This document shows, one piece after another, positions 45,529-54,294 of a DNA stretch of 64,000 bases (position 1 is the first letter of the stretch; each line of letters begins with the position of its first letter). Under the pieces are notes generated by a model. That model did no database searches and was not told the DNA's origin. It saw only the letters and a list, made by a program, of their open reading frames with translations. The stretch comes from Roseiarcus sp963816065. GTDB lineage: Bacteria; Pseudomonadota; Alphaproteobacteria; Rhizobiales; Beijerinckiaceae. The position numbers were made by a program, and so were the translations under genes. Location of the stretch: positions 1 through 64,000 of the forward strand of contig CAWFJG010000030.1 of NCBI GenBank assembly GCA_963816065.1. The letters are read 5' to 3'.

Positions 45529-46470
45529 ATGAGACGGCTCCTCGCAATGGCCCTCGGCCTGGCCCTTTCCTCAACCATGGCGCTCGCTGAAACACCTTAC
45601 ACGATCGCCTTCAGTTTGAAGACGGTCACCAACGACGACTTCCAGAAAGCCATCGCCGACCTCGATCCAGCAGGCGGTGGAGAAGTCCGGCAACAAATTT
45701 CTCCTGGTCACCGCCGGGGACGAGACGGGTGTCTCCATTCAGGTGAACCAGCTGGAGGACCTTATCGCCAAGAAGGTCGACGCCATCGTCCTCAACCCCA
45801 TGGACGGCAAGTCGGTGGTGCCCGTGCTGAAAAAGGCCCAGGCCGCCAAAATCCCCGTCATCGTGGTCGACTCCTCAGTGGAGAAGGGCAACGAGGCGCT
45901 CTTCATCTCCTACGTGGGCACCGATAATTTCAACGCTGGCAAGGTGGCTGGCCAGCGCATGGTCAAGGAACTCGGCGGCCAAGGCAACGTGCTGATCGTG
46001 CGCGGCGCCAATGGCAGCTCGGCCGGCGACCAGCGCGTGGACGGCTTCAAGGCAGGCATCGAGGGCAGCGGCCTGAAGGTGGTGGGCGAGCAGCCTGGCA
46101 ACTGGACCAATTCCGTGGCCATGCAGGTGACCGAGAATATGCTTCAGGCCAACAAGAAGGTCGACGGCCTGTTCAGCGCCTCGGACGTGATGCTGGACGG
46201 CGCCCTGCAGGCCATCGGCGACGCCAACCGCTCCGGCATCAAGATCCTGTCGGTGGACGGCTCCAAGAAGGCGGTGGACCTGGTGGAGCAGGGCGCCATT
46301 GTCGGCACCATGGCCCAGTTCCCGGCCAAAATGGGGACCATTGCGGTGGAGAACCTGCTGGCCGTGCTCGGCGGCAAAAAATCGGCCGACAGCATTCCGA
46401 AGGTGATCAACTCCGGCACCATGGTCTATGACAAACCAACCTGGCGGAAGCACGCAAGTGGGCGTTCTGA
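45529..46470 (+). CDS. Ribose-type sugar ABC transporter, substrate-binding protein 2, two frameshifts
   Basis: About 313 residues from ATG 45529. Signal peptide MRRLLAMALGLALSSTMALA. After one extra base at about 45664 the frame continues with IQQAVEKSGNKFLLVTAGDE, QLEDLIAKKVDAIVLNPMDG, VDSSVEKGNEALFISYVGTD, GNVLIVRGANGSSAGDQRVD, FSASDVMLDGALQAIGDAN and ILSVDGSKKAVDLVEQGAI. Near 46432 another shift restores a natural end (NLAEARKWAF). RbsB-like periplasmic fold. It differs considerably from binding protein 1, so the two transporters probably see different ligands or anomers. Confidence 0.85.
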
Positions 46471-46475
46471 GTATC

Positions 46476-47432
46476 GTGAATATCGGCGCCGCGGCGCGGC
46501 GGGGATTGGCCATACTGATCCCTTTCGCGGCCTTCCTCGCGCTGGGTTCGCAGGTCCCGCACTTCCTGGACCTGTCGAACCTGCTCAACGTCGTCAGGCA
46601 ATCGTCCATCACCGGCATCTGCGCGGTGGGGATGACCTTTGTCATCGTCATCAAGGGGATCGACCTGTCCCTGGCCGGTCTGCTGGCGTTGTGCCCCATG
46701 ATCAGCGGCGTGCTCATGCTCGCCGGAGTCGACTTCCCCGCGAGCATGGCGGTCGGCATGCTGGCGGGAACCGTCCTGGGCCTCTTCAACGGCCTGATGG
46801 TGTCCAAGCTCGCCGTGCCGGCCTTCATCACCACGTTGGTGGTGGGCCAGATCAGTCAGGGCCTGGCCTTGACGATCAACGGCGGCAGCTCGATCGGAGG
46901 GTTCCCCGAACGCTTCGTGTTCATCGGCAACGGCACAATCGGCGGCATTCCTCTCTCCGACCTGCTGCTGCTGGCCTTCCTGGGGCTGGGCTTCTTCATC
47001 CAGCGCTTCACGCCCCTTGGCAGCCACATCTACGCCCTGGGCGGCAATGAGACCGTGCTGCGCCAGGAAGGCCTCAGCGCCGCCCGGCTGCAGTTCCTGG
47101 TGTTCGGCTTCTCCGGCTTCTGCGCCGCGGTGTCCGGCCTGCTGTTGTCGGCCCAGCTGGACACCGTCCAACCCACTCAGGGCGACGCCTACCAACTGGA
47201 CGCCATCGCCGCCTGCATCATCGGCGGCGTGGACCTGGCCGGCGGCCGGGGCTCCGTGCCCATGGCCGTGGTCGGCGCGCTGGTCATCGGCTGCCTGCGC
47301 AACGTGCTCAACCTGCTCGGGATCCATCCATTCATGCAAAACGTGTTCGTCGGCTCCATCATCATCGTCATCGTCTATCTGAGCGGAGCGGTCCACAGAC
47401 GCGGCGAACTTGCCGCCCGGGGAACCCTATGA
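46476..47432 (+). CDS. Ribose-type sugar ABC transporter, permease 2
   Basis: About 318 residues; I place the start at GTG 46476, just after the binding-protein stop, since the open frame upstream overlaps that gene. Helical membrane protein with GMTFVIVIKGIDLSLAGLLA, LVVGQISQGLALTINGG and YQLDAIAACIIGGVDLAGGR, the RbsC-family signatures. It ends with an ATGA overlap to a second permease, so this transporter likely uses a permease heterodimer, whereas transporter 1 has a single permease gene. Confidence 0.85.
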   Translation: MNIGAAARRGLAILIPFAAFLALGSQVPHFLDLSNLLNVVRQSSITGICAVGMTFVIVIKGIDLSLAGLLALCPMISGVLMLAGVDFPASMAVGMLAGTVLGLFNGLMVSKLAVPAFITTLVVGQISQGLALTINGGSSIGGFPERFVFIGNGTIGGIPLSDLLLLAFLGLGFFIQRFTPLGSHIYALGGNETVLRQEGLSAARLQFLVFGFSGFCAAVSGLLLSAQLDTVQPTQGDAYQLDAIAACIIGGVDLAGGRGSVPMAVVGALVIGCLRNVLNLLGIHPFMQNVFVGSIIIVIVYLSGAVHRRGELAARGTL

Positions 47433-48480
47433 GCGCTCGCGCGACCGAGGACCTCGAGGCCGGCCCGGGGCCCGGCGAGCGCGGGGAACTCGCCGCCCCG
47501 GCTCCGGCGGCGGCGAAAAGGTCGGTCCCGCATCGCGTCCGACCGCCTGCTCGACCTGGTTGGCCGCAACGTCGCCCTGTCGATCTTCCTGGCCCTGGTC
47601 ATCCTGGCCAGCCTGTTCGTGAAGAACTTCGCCGCCCTGGATAATGCGGCGAGTGATCCTGAAGCAGTCCGCGATCCCGGCCATCGCCGTGATCGGCATG
47701 ACCATGGTGCTCATGACCGGCGGCATCGACCTGTCGCTGGGCTACGTGGTCGGGTTGGCCTCCATCGCCTCCGGAATCATGGCCAATAGCTGGCTCTGGC
47801 CGGCGCCCGCCGTGCTGGCGGCGATCCTCGCCCTGGGCCTGGCGGTGGGCCTCTGCAATGGGCTGATCACCCAGTTCATGCGGGTCCCGGCCTTCATCAC
47901 CACCCTCGGCGCCGGCTACGTGATTTACGGCGTGGCCCAGATCGTCAGCCAGGGCTCGATCATCAACCGGCTGCCCAAGGGCTTCCTGGCCATCGGGCGC
48001 ACGCCCATGTTCGGGCTGCCCTCGGCGGTGTTCCTGGCCCTGGGGGTGGCGGTGGTGTTCCATCTGCTGATCAGCCGGACCATCTTTGGCCGGCAACTCA
48101 AGGCGTTCGGCTTCGGCGCGCGGGCCGCAGCGCTGAGCGGGGTGCCCTGCGCCCGGATCAACGTCTCCGTCTACGCCCTTTGCGCCACCCTGGCGGCGCT
48201 CTCCGGCCTGCTGTTCACCATCCGGGTGAACGCCGCCCAGCCCAACATGGGCGGCGGAGCGTTCACCTTCGAAGTGGTGACCGCGGCCATCGTGGGCGGC
48301 ACCAGCCTGTTCGGCGGCGTAGGGTCGGTGGTGAACAGCATCCTCGGCGTGCTGTCCATCAAGATCATCGAGAACTGCATCAACCTGCTGGGGGTCTCCT
48401 ACCACCTGTATCTCGCCGTCCAAGGCGCGATCATCCTGGTGGCGATCGTCCTCGGCAACCTGACCAACCGCCGGGCGTGA
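47429..48480 (+). CDS. Ribose-type sugar ABC transporter, permease 3, two frameshifts
   Basis: About 350 residues from ATG 47429. A Pro/Ala/Gly-rich N-terminus, then breaks near 47520 and 47643 lead into LLDLVGRNVALSIFLALVIL, AVIGMTMVLMTGGIDLSLGY, MRVPAFITTLGAGYVIYGVA and FEVVTAAIVGGTSLFGGVGS. RbsC family. Paired with permease 2. Codon style is the CTG/CGG-rich form shared by the whole 42476-50002 block. Confidence 0.8.
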
Positions 48481-48490
48481 GGAGGCGACG

Positions 48491-50002
48491 ATGGAACCGC
48501 TGGTCTCCATGCGCGGCGTCACCAAGTTCATCTACGGCGGCGACGGCCGGCCGCTCCGCAACACCGACGTGAAGATCCTGGAGGACGTGGATTTCGACCT
48601 CTTTCCCGGGGAAGTGCACGTGCTGGTCGGCGAGAACGGCGCCGGCAAGAGCACCCTGATGAAGATCCTGGGCGGCATCATCCCGCCGGACCGGGGCGAG
48701 CTGGAAATCGCCGGCGCGAGGGTCGTCCTGGCCAATGCGCGGGACGCCCGAGAGAAGGGCGTGGCCTTCATCCACCAGGAGCTCAACCTCTGCGCCAACC
48801 TGGACGTGGCGCACAACATCTTCCTGGGCCGCGAACCGCGCCGGCGCGGGCTCAAGGACGCCGGCGAGATGTACCGGCGCAGCGCCGAGCTGCTCAAGGC
48901 CCTGTCCACGGATCTGGATCCCCGCCTGCCCGTGGCCCGGCTCTCCACCGCCCAGCAGCAGCTGGTGGAGATCGCCAAGGCCATGTCCTTCAGGTCCCGG
49001 GTGGTGATCATGGACGAACCCACCGCCAGCCTCACCAAGCGGGAGATCGACGTGCTGTTCGAGCTGATCCGGCGGATGCGCGCGGAGGGCATGGGCATCG
49101 TCTACATCTCGCACCGGTTCGAGGAGATCCTCGCCATCGGCGACCGCTTCACGGTCCTGCGGGACGGCCGCCGGGTGGGCGCCCTGCCGATCCAGGAGTT
49201 CAAGCCGGATTCGGTGATTTGGATGATGGCGGGGCGATCCATCGACGAGATGTACCCGCGCGCCCACGCGGTGCGCCCGGAGCCGGTCCTCGAAGTGCGC
49301 GGCCTCCGCCTCGCCCCGCACACCGCCGCCCATCGACCTCACGGTGCGACGCGGGCGAGGTGGTGGGCCTCGGCGGCCTGATGGGCAGCGGCCGCACCGA
49401 ACTGGCCAAGTCCGTGTTCGGGGCGCGCCGGTTCCACGGCGGCGAGGTGCGCTACCTGGGCCGGAAGACCAACGGCTGGAGGCCCGGCCCGGCTGATCCG
49501 GGCAGGCATGGCCTACCTTTCCGAGGACCGCAAGACCGAGGGCCTGATCCCGCCTATGTCCATCCGGGAGAACCTGAGCCTGGCCTCGCTGCGGTCCGTG
49601 GCCACCCTGGGCTTCCTGTCCCGACCCAGGGAGGAGCGCCAAGCCGCCGCGCTCATCGAGCAGCTGAACATCGTCGCGCGCTCCAGCGAGCAGCTGGTGT
49701 CCACCCTGAGCGGCGGCAACCAGCAGAAGTGCGTCCTGGGCAAGTGGCTGAGCACCGCGCCGCGGCTGCTCATGCTGGACGAGCCGACCCGGGGCATCGA
49801 CGTCGGCGCCAAGGCCCAGATCCACAAGCTGATCGACCAGATCGCCGGCACCGGCGTGGGCATCCTCATGATCAGCAGCGAGCTGCCCGAACTCATCGGC
49901 ATCAGCGACCGGGTCTACGTCATGCGCGAGGGCGGGGTGGTGGCGGAGCTGGAGGCGGGACCAGAGCTGACCCAGGAGCGGGTGGTGGCCTGCATGGTCT
50001 GA
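48491..50002 (+). CDS. Ribose-type sugar ABC transporter, duplicated ATPase 2, two frameshifts
   Basis: About 500 residues from ATG 48491 behind GAGGAGG. First domain: VGENGAGKSTLMKILGG, FIHQELNLCANLDVAHN, VVIMDEPTASLTKREIDVLF. Breaks near 49330 and 49490 separate GEVVGLGGLMGSGRTELAKS and the third frame MAYLSEDRKTEGLIPPMSI, LSGGNQQKCVLGKWLS, LMLDEPTRGIDVGAKAQIH. Same two-domain design as ATPase 1. Last gene of the foreign-looking block and probably of the operon. Confidence 0.85.
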
Positions 50003-50416
50003 CCGTACGCCGCTGGTCGCTCGAGGCAAGAGTGCGAACGCCAATGTTTTGAACTTCGTGGGTTTTGCGGCGGGCGGACGGCTTGGGAGCCCGCGAACGT
50101 CGCGGTCTCGATGGGGATCGAAAGGTCGGGAGCGATCGGCGCGTCGTCCGGAACGGACCGCAGCGCGGTTGAGGACGCCGGGGCGCTCGGGCGGCCCTCG
50201 CCAATTGAGCCGCGAAACGTCTCCCAAGCGCAGCAGCTTCAGGGACCAATTTGGGCCGCCGACGGGCGAGGATATTTGGCTAACTTGCCATGGCCATTGT
50301 GGTAATTGCCTACTGCCGGAGACGACGAAACTGCGCTATGTTGCGTCATATTGACGCGGGCGAGGGAGCGCATCAGGCGCAGGATTTGCTCCCAAGACTG
50401 CGCGCCGGGAGGAATG
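50003..50416. other. Intergenic region with one palindrome
   Basis: About 410 bases. Frames are open but their translations are unstructured and Arg/Ser-rich. Contains the palindrome at 50343-50357. Confidence 0.45.
50343..50357. promoter_or_regulatory. Palindrome upstream of hypothetical gene, operator candidate
   Basis: GCGTCA-TAT-TGACGC: perfect 6-bp arms with a 3-bp spacer, 60 bases before the gene at 50417. Size and symmetry suit a dimeric repressor site. The regulator is not identified. Confidence 0.4.
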
Positions 50417-50902
50417 ATGGTCGAGATCTTTTCGCGCGGCGATGGGCCGCGACCCCAGGACGTTCGACTGAAAGCCTTTCTCGATCAAAACCGCGCGACG
50501 ATCACCAAAATCGCGGATCATTTGTCGCTGGGCCGATATTCGGCCGGCAAGAGGGCGAGCACGGCCACGCCGGAACCCGAGGACAGGACGATCGTTCACG
50601 CGGTCGGCGGCGCGACGCCAGTTCCCGCCAGGGAAGCGCGGCCGGCGGTCCGCGCCACGGTGAACGGACGAGTCGTCGTCGTCGACGACAATTCGGGGCG
50701 GCAACTGCACCATCTTGGCGAGATTCGTCGACGAGGCGACGAGATCGTCTTCCTCCTCGCCTGTTCCGAAAATGGTTTCTCCGCGCCGCTGCCGGATGAA
50801 ATTCTCGAGCGGCTTGCCGACCTCGACCGGGCGCTGCTCGCGCCGGACGGCGGCGAGGACGCTCTCGTCGGCGCAATCGCCTCGCGCCTGGGAGTCGAAT
50901 AA
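50417..50902 (+). CDS. Hypothetical protein
   Basis: 161 residues from ATG 50417 (50414 also possible) behind GGGAGGA. The N-terminal part (PRPQDVRLKAFLDQNRATIT, KIADHLSLGRYSAG) looks like a small helical DNA- or protein-binding unit; the C-terminal half has strands VRATVNGRVVVVDDN and a LADLDRALLAPDGGEDAL helix. No signal peptide or membrane helix. Family not recognised. Confidence 0.5.
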   Translation: MVEIFSRGDGPRPQDVRLKAFLDQNRATITKIADHLSLGRYSAGKRASTATPEPEDRTIVHAVGGATPVPAREARPAVRATVNGRVVVVDDNSGRQLHHLGEIRRRGDEIVFLLACSENGFSAPLPDEILERLADLDRALLAPDGGEDALVGAIASRLGVE

Positions 50903-51063
50903 TCGCGCCGCAACGGAATTCGCGGGGGGGAGGGGGAAGGACACGGGAACGACAAGACCAAGCATCGCGGGGGCCGCCGGCGACGGGGATTTCCCCGTCG
51001 CAATCACCGATCGATCCGGTCGCCGATCCAGGCGGCTGGGCCCCTGCGCCCGAGGTTCAGCCG

Positions 51064-53046
51064 ATGTCTTACGATGAACATGGAACGATGGACGCTTGGG
51101 CGGACTTCGTCGGCGGAGGGTCCCCGGGCGCTCCGCAGAAGGCGGTGGTTCGCTCGGTCATTCAAAGTTCCTGGCGCCGCAGCCTCGAAGGGGGAATTGA
51201 CGCGAGCGGCTCGGCCGCGCCAATCGACCAGGACCGCGATCGGATCGACCGCCTCATCCGCAAGAACGTCGACCTGATCTCCGCCGCCCGCCCCTGCTTC
51301 ACCACCGTCTCCAAGATGGTCGAAGGCACCGGCGCGATGATCGTGCTGACCGACGGCGACGGCGTGCTCGTGGACGCGCTCGGGGACAAGGCCACGCTCA
51401 GGGCGGGGACGGACATCCATCTGACCGTAGGCGGCAGGTGGGACGAGTGTTCCATCGGAACGAATGGCATCGGCACCGCGCTCGCGGCCGGCGAGCCCGT
51501 CTTCGTTCACGCGGCCGAGCACTTCTGCGCGGGCATCAAGAGCTGGACCTGCGCGGGCGCGCCGATCCGGGATCCGCTCGACGGCGAGGTTGTCGGCGTC
51601 TTCGACCTCTCCGGCTATTCGGCGATCTTCAAGCCCCACAATGCGATCTTCGTCGCGGCGATCGCGCGCGAGATCGAGCAGGCGCTGGCGCAGCGGCAGC
51701 GGGAGGAGCGCACCCGCCTTCTCGAGGCGTTCATCGCCAATTCTCCGGGATACGGCAACTGCGACGGCCTCGTCATCGTCGACAGGCTCGGGCGCGCGAC
51801 CTATGTCAACAACATGCCGTCCTTGACGGATGGGCGTCGCGAGAGAAGCGCGTTGGTCGCCTGCGGCGACAAGATCCTCGAAGGGCCCCCGACCGATCTG
51901 ACGAAGGCTGAAGGGAGCGCCTTTCCCGACGCGCTCTTGCGCCTCGCCGATTTCCGCCCGCTTCGGCTGGATGGCGAGGTTCGCGGCGCGGCTTTGGTCT
52001 TTCCGTCCGCTCCTTCGGGCGCGCGGCCGGCCCGGCGCGCGGTCGTCCCGGCTCGCCTCGAAAAGGCGCCGGAGCGCATCGTCGGGGCGTGTCCCGCGCT
52101 TCGCTCGGCGGTTGACGTCGCCCGCCGCGTCGCGCGCTCCGGACCGGAGATCGCGCTTCTGATCGAAGGGGAGACGGGCGTGGGCAAGGAACTGTTCGCC
52201 CGCCTCGTCCATCATGAGAGCGATCGCAGGCAAAGCCCGTTCGTCGCTCTGAATTGCGGGGCGATCACCCGTGAACTGTTCGGCAGCGAGATTTTTGGCC
52301 ATGTCGGCGGCGCGTTCACGGGCTCGTCGAAGGAGGGCAAGGCCGGCGTCTTCGAGCTCGCCGACGGCGGCGTGCTCAGTCTCGACGAGATCGGCGAGAT
52401 GCCGCTCGACATCCAGCCGTTCCTTTTGCGCGTCCTCGAGGAGCGGGTGGTGCGGCGGATCGGCGACACCCGCGAGCGGGCCGTCGACGTCCGGCTGATC
52501 GCCTCGACCAATCGCGACTTGCGAAAGGAGGTCGAGGCGCGGCGGTTTCGCAGCGACCTCTTCTATCGAATCAGCATGGTCTCCATTCACGTGCCTCCGC
52601 TCAGGGAGCGCCGCGAGGACATCGCGCTCCTCATCGCCCATTACAACGAACGGCTGGCGAACCAGATGGGAAAGCCGCCGCTCGAGTTCGCCGCCGAGGC
52701 GATCGAGGCGCTCGAGGCCTACCGGTGGCCGGGCAATGTGCGGGAGCTTAGAAACGTCGTCTCCCGGCTTTGCCTGCTCGCCAGCACGCCGCTCGTTCGC
52801 TTCGAGGATCTCCCTCCCGACGTGCGCGGCGAGCGGCGCCCGCCCTGCGCCTTCGACGTTTGCGCGAAGGACGATCCGGGCCGCGCGCTCAGCCTCGAAC
52901 GGGCGGAGCGCCAGGCGGTCATGGACGCCCTCGTCGCAGAGCGCGGCAACCTGAGCAAGGTCGCGCAAAGGCTCGGCATCTCGAGGCCGACCCTCTACCG
53001 CAAGATCCAGCTCTACGGCATCCAGACCCAGCGCAGCTTCAGCTGA
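51064..53046 (+). CDS. Sigma-54-dependent activator, AcoR-like (GAF, AAA+, Fis)
   Basis: 660 residues. N-terminal GAF-type sensor (about residues 70-220) with SIGTNGIGTALAAGEPVFVHA and GAPIRDPLDGEVVGVFDLSG, a block typical of AcoR/DhaR-like activators. AAA+ domain from about 345: Walker A EGETGVGKELFARL, the sigma-54 contact loop GGAFTGSSKEGKAG, Walker B GGVLSLDEIGEMPL, and R-fingers in RLIASTNRDLRKEV and WPGNVRELRNVV. Fis-type helix-turn-helix at the end: GNLSKVAQRLGISRPTLYRK. The loop ends in Ser where GAFTGA is usual. I found no clear -24/-12 promoter nearby, so its target is open; the GRE operon is one candidate. Confidence 0.9.
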   Translation: MSYDEHGTMDAWADFVGGGSPGAPQKAVVRSVIQSSWRRSLEGGIDASGSAAPIDQDRDRIDRLIRKNVDLISAARPCFTTVSKMVEGTGAMIVLTDGDGVLVDALGDKATLRAGTDIHLTVGGRWDECSIGTNGIGTALAAGEPVFVHAAEHFCAGIKSWTCAGAPIRDPLDGEVVGVFDLSGYSAIFKPHNAIFVAAIAREIEQALAQRQREERTRLLEAFIANSPGYGNCDGLVIVDRLGRATYVNNMPSLTDGRRERSALVACGDKILEGPPTDLTKAEGSAFPDALLRLADFRPLRLDGEVRGAALVFPSAPSGARPARRAVVPARLEKAPERIVGACPALRSAVDVARRVARSGPEIALLIEGETGVGKELFARLVHHESDRRQSPFVALNCGAITRELFGSEIFGHVGGAFTGSSKEGKAGVFELADGGVLSLDEIGEMPLDIQPFLLRVLEERVVRRIGDTRERAVDVRLIASTNRDLRKEVEARRFRSDLFYRISMVSIHVPPLRERREDIALLIAHYNERLANQMGKPPLEFAAEAIEALEAYRWPGNVRELRNVVSRLCLLASTPLVRFEDLPPDVRGERRPPCAFDVCAKDDPGRALSLERAERQAVMDALVAERGNLSKVAQRLGISRPTLYRKIQLYGIQTQRSFS

Positions 53047-53100
53047 GCGCGGGCTGTTGGGTCGCATATCGACCGCCGCACGCCTCAATTCCCTTCGATC

Positions 53101-53155
53101 GGCCTCCGAAAGCTGCAATTTCCTTCCGCAGGGGCTTCCAAAAATTTCATTTTAG
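53101..53155 (+). repeat. 55-bp dispersed repeat, copy 2
   Basis: Inverted partner of 35486-35540 (about 41 of 55 matches; core 26 of 28). It lies 55 bases after the sigma-54 activator stop. A shorter relative follows at about 53410. Confidence 0.55.
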
Positions 53156-53210
53156 CTCTTATCGTGTTAGCTGTTGGTTGAGCCGTTGGAGCGCTGGCGG
53201 AAACCGCGTC

Positions 53211-53343
53211 ATGGCCGGGCTCGTCCCGGCCATCCACGCGAACACTGTGCCTTCTCGATAGGCGCCGGATGAAGTCGCATCATTTGTGACCATGTCACGA
53301 ACAGCGCTGCCGGCGCGTAGATGGCCGGGACGAGCCCGGCCAT
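53211..53343. repeat. Inverted pair of ATGGCCGGG hairpins
   Basis: 53211-53233 reads ATGGCCGGG-CTCGT-CCCGGCCAT and 53321-53343 reads ATGGCCGGG-ACGAG-CCCGGCCAT. Each is a 9-bp hairpin; the loops are complementary, so the two units are inverted copies. The flanking GTC / GAC bases extend the inversion. The 768-788 hairpin is a diverged relative. REP/BIME-like unit. Confidence 0.7.
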
Positions 53344-53490
53344 GACGGATGGGGGCTAGCCCTTGGAATTGTCCAGGTGGATCTCTGGCCAACAACTAAC
53401 GCTGCAAGAGCCTTCATTTTCCTTCAGAAAATTTCCGCGATTGCGGCCCTGTCAAGGGCTTGCGCGGATGAATGAGGGAAAAGCAGTTCT

Positions 53491-53621
53491 CTAGCAGCCT
53501 GTCGGACTGGGGGTTTTCGAGACGCGCAACACATTGATATTGTGACGTTTTGTGTTTATAAGAAAAGACAAAAACATCAATGATATCAATGGGTATATCG
53601 TTAAGTCCGACAGGCTCCTAG
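53491..53621. mobile_element. MITE-like element, 131 bp with 18-bp terminal inverted repeats
   Basis: Left end CTAGCAGCCTGTCGGACT (53491-53508) and right end AGTCCGACAGGCTCCTAG (53604-53621) match at 17 of 18 as inverted repeats. The interior is AT-rich and non-coding, unlike the flanks. CTAG at both extremes may be part of the repeat or a target duplication. No transposase with these ends is in the window. Confidence 0.75.
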
Positions 53622-53755
53622 CCGACAAACTCGGGCCCTCGCTTGCGCTCTCCCGCTTGCTTCGGCCCAAGGCTTATGGGACCTATCCCGCCCGAGCGAC
53701 TTGCGGGGCTGGACGGGATCTGCGGCCGGGCGCCGCCCTGCGCGCGGAGCGAGCC

Positions 53756-54220
53756 ATGGATGACGACCGAGACCTCCGTCTCAACGAAATCGCGGCGCCC
53801 TGGACGCCGCCCGCCGACGCGGCGCTGGCGTTCATCGGCGTCATCCGGACGCCCTGGCCGACCCGCGCCGAATGCCCGCATCATGGCAGCCTGGACGGGC
53901 CCGTCTGCCGGATCGAGGTGGCCGAGCCCTGGGCGGCGGCGCTGGACGGCGTCGAGGCCATGCAGCGGGTGGAGGTGTTCTACTGGCTCCACCTTGCCCG
54001 TCGCGATCTCATCCGCCAGAGTCCCGGGCGCAACGGGACGACCAGGGCGACCTTCGCCATCCGCTCGCCGGTCCGGCCGAACCCGATCGGAACCTCGATC
54101 GTGGCGCTCGTCGAGCGTCGGGGCGAGTTGCTTTGGGTTCGCGGGCTCGACTGTGTCGACGGCACGCCGCTGCTCGATCTGAAGCCGGACCGCAGCGAGT
54201 TCGCGCGGCGTCGGGGGTAA
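53756..54220 (+). CDS. trmO: tRNA threonylcarbamoyladenosine methyltransferase TrmO (TsaA/YaeB family)
   Basis: 154 residues from ATG 53756; the open frame reaches back into the MITE but that part is not native. Family blocks: AFIGVIRTPWPTRAECPHHG, VFYWLHLARRDLIRQSP, FAIRSPVRPNPIGTSIVALV and GTPLLDLKP. The RSPxRPNPIG motif is diagnostic. TrmO N6-methylates t6A37 in some tRNAs. Shorter than the E. coli protein, lacking the C-terminal extension, as in many alphaproteobacteria. Confidence 0.8.
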   Translation: MDDDRDLRLNEIAAPWTPPADAALAFIGVIRTPWPTRAECPHHGSLDGPVCRIEVAEPWAAALDGVEAMQRVEVFYWLHLARRDLIRQSPGRNGTTRATFAIRSPVRPNPIGTSIVALVERRGELLWVRGLDCVDGTPLLDLKPDRSEFARRRG

Positions 54221-54294
54221 TTTACTATAGTAGATGTAAATTTTCGTCGCGAATACAACCCGTCGACGCCGTTCTCGCGCCCCGGTTTCGCTCG

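Larger units (their letters stand above)
53047..53755. other. Intergenic region rich in repeats
   Basis: Holds the second 55-bp repeat (53101), a related shorter piece near 53410-53440 (CCTTCATTTTCCTTCAG), a hairpin pair (53211-53343) and a MITE-like element (53491-53621). No gene supported. Confidence 0.6.

Noticed and set aside
48431..50227. 598-codon antisense frame over ATPase 2
   Set aside because: Same reasoning; it stays open only because of base composition.
51004..53118. 704-codon open frame antisense to the sigma-54 activator
   Set aside because: It is the complement of a gene with clear AAA+ and Fis motifs. The translation is Arg/Asp/Ala-rich with no domain, as expected from high-GC third positions.
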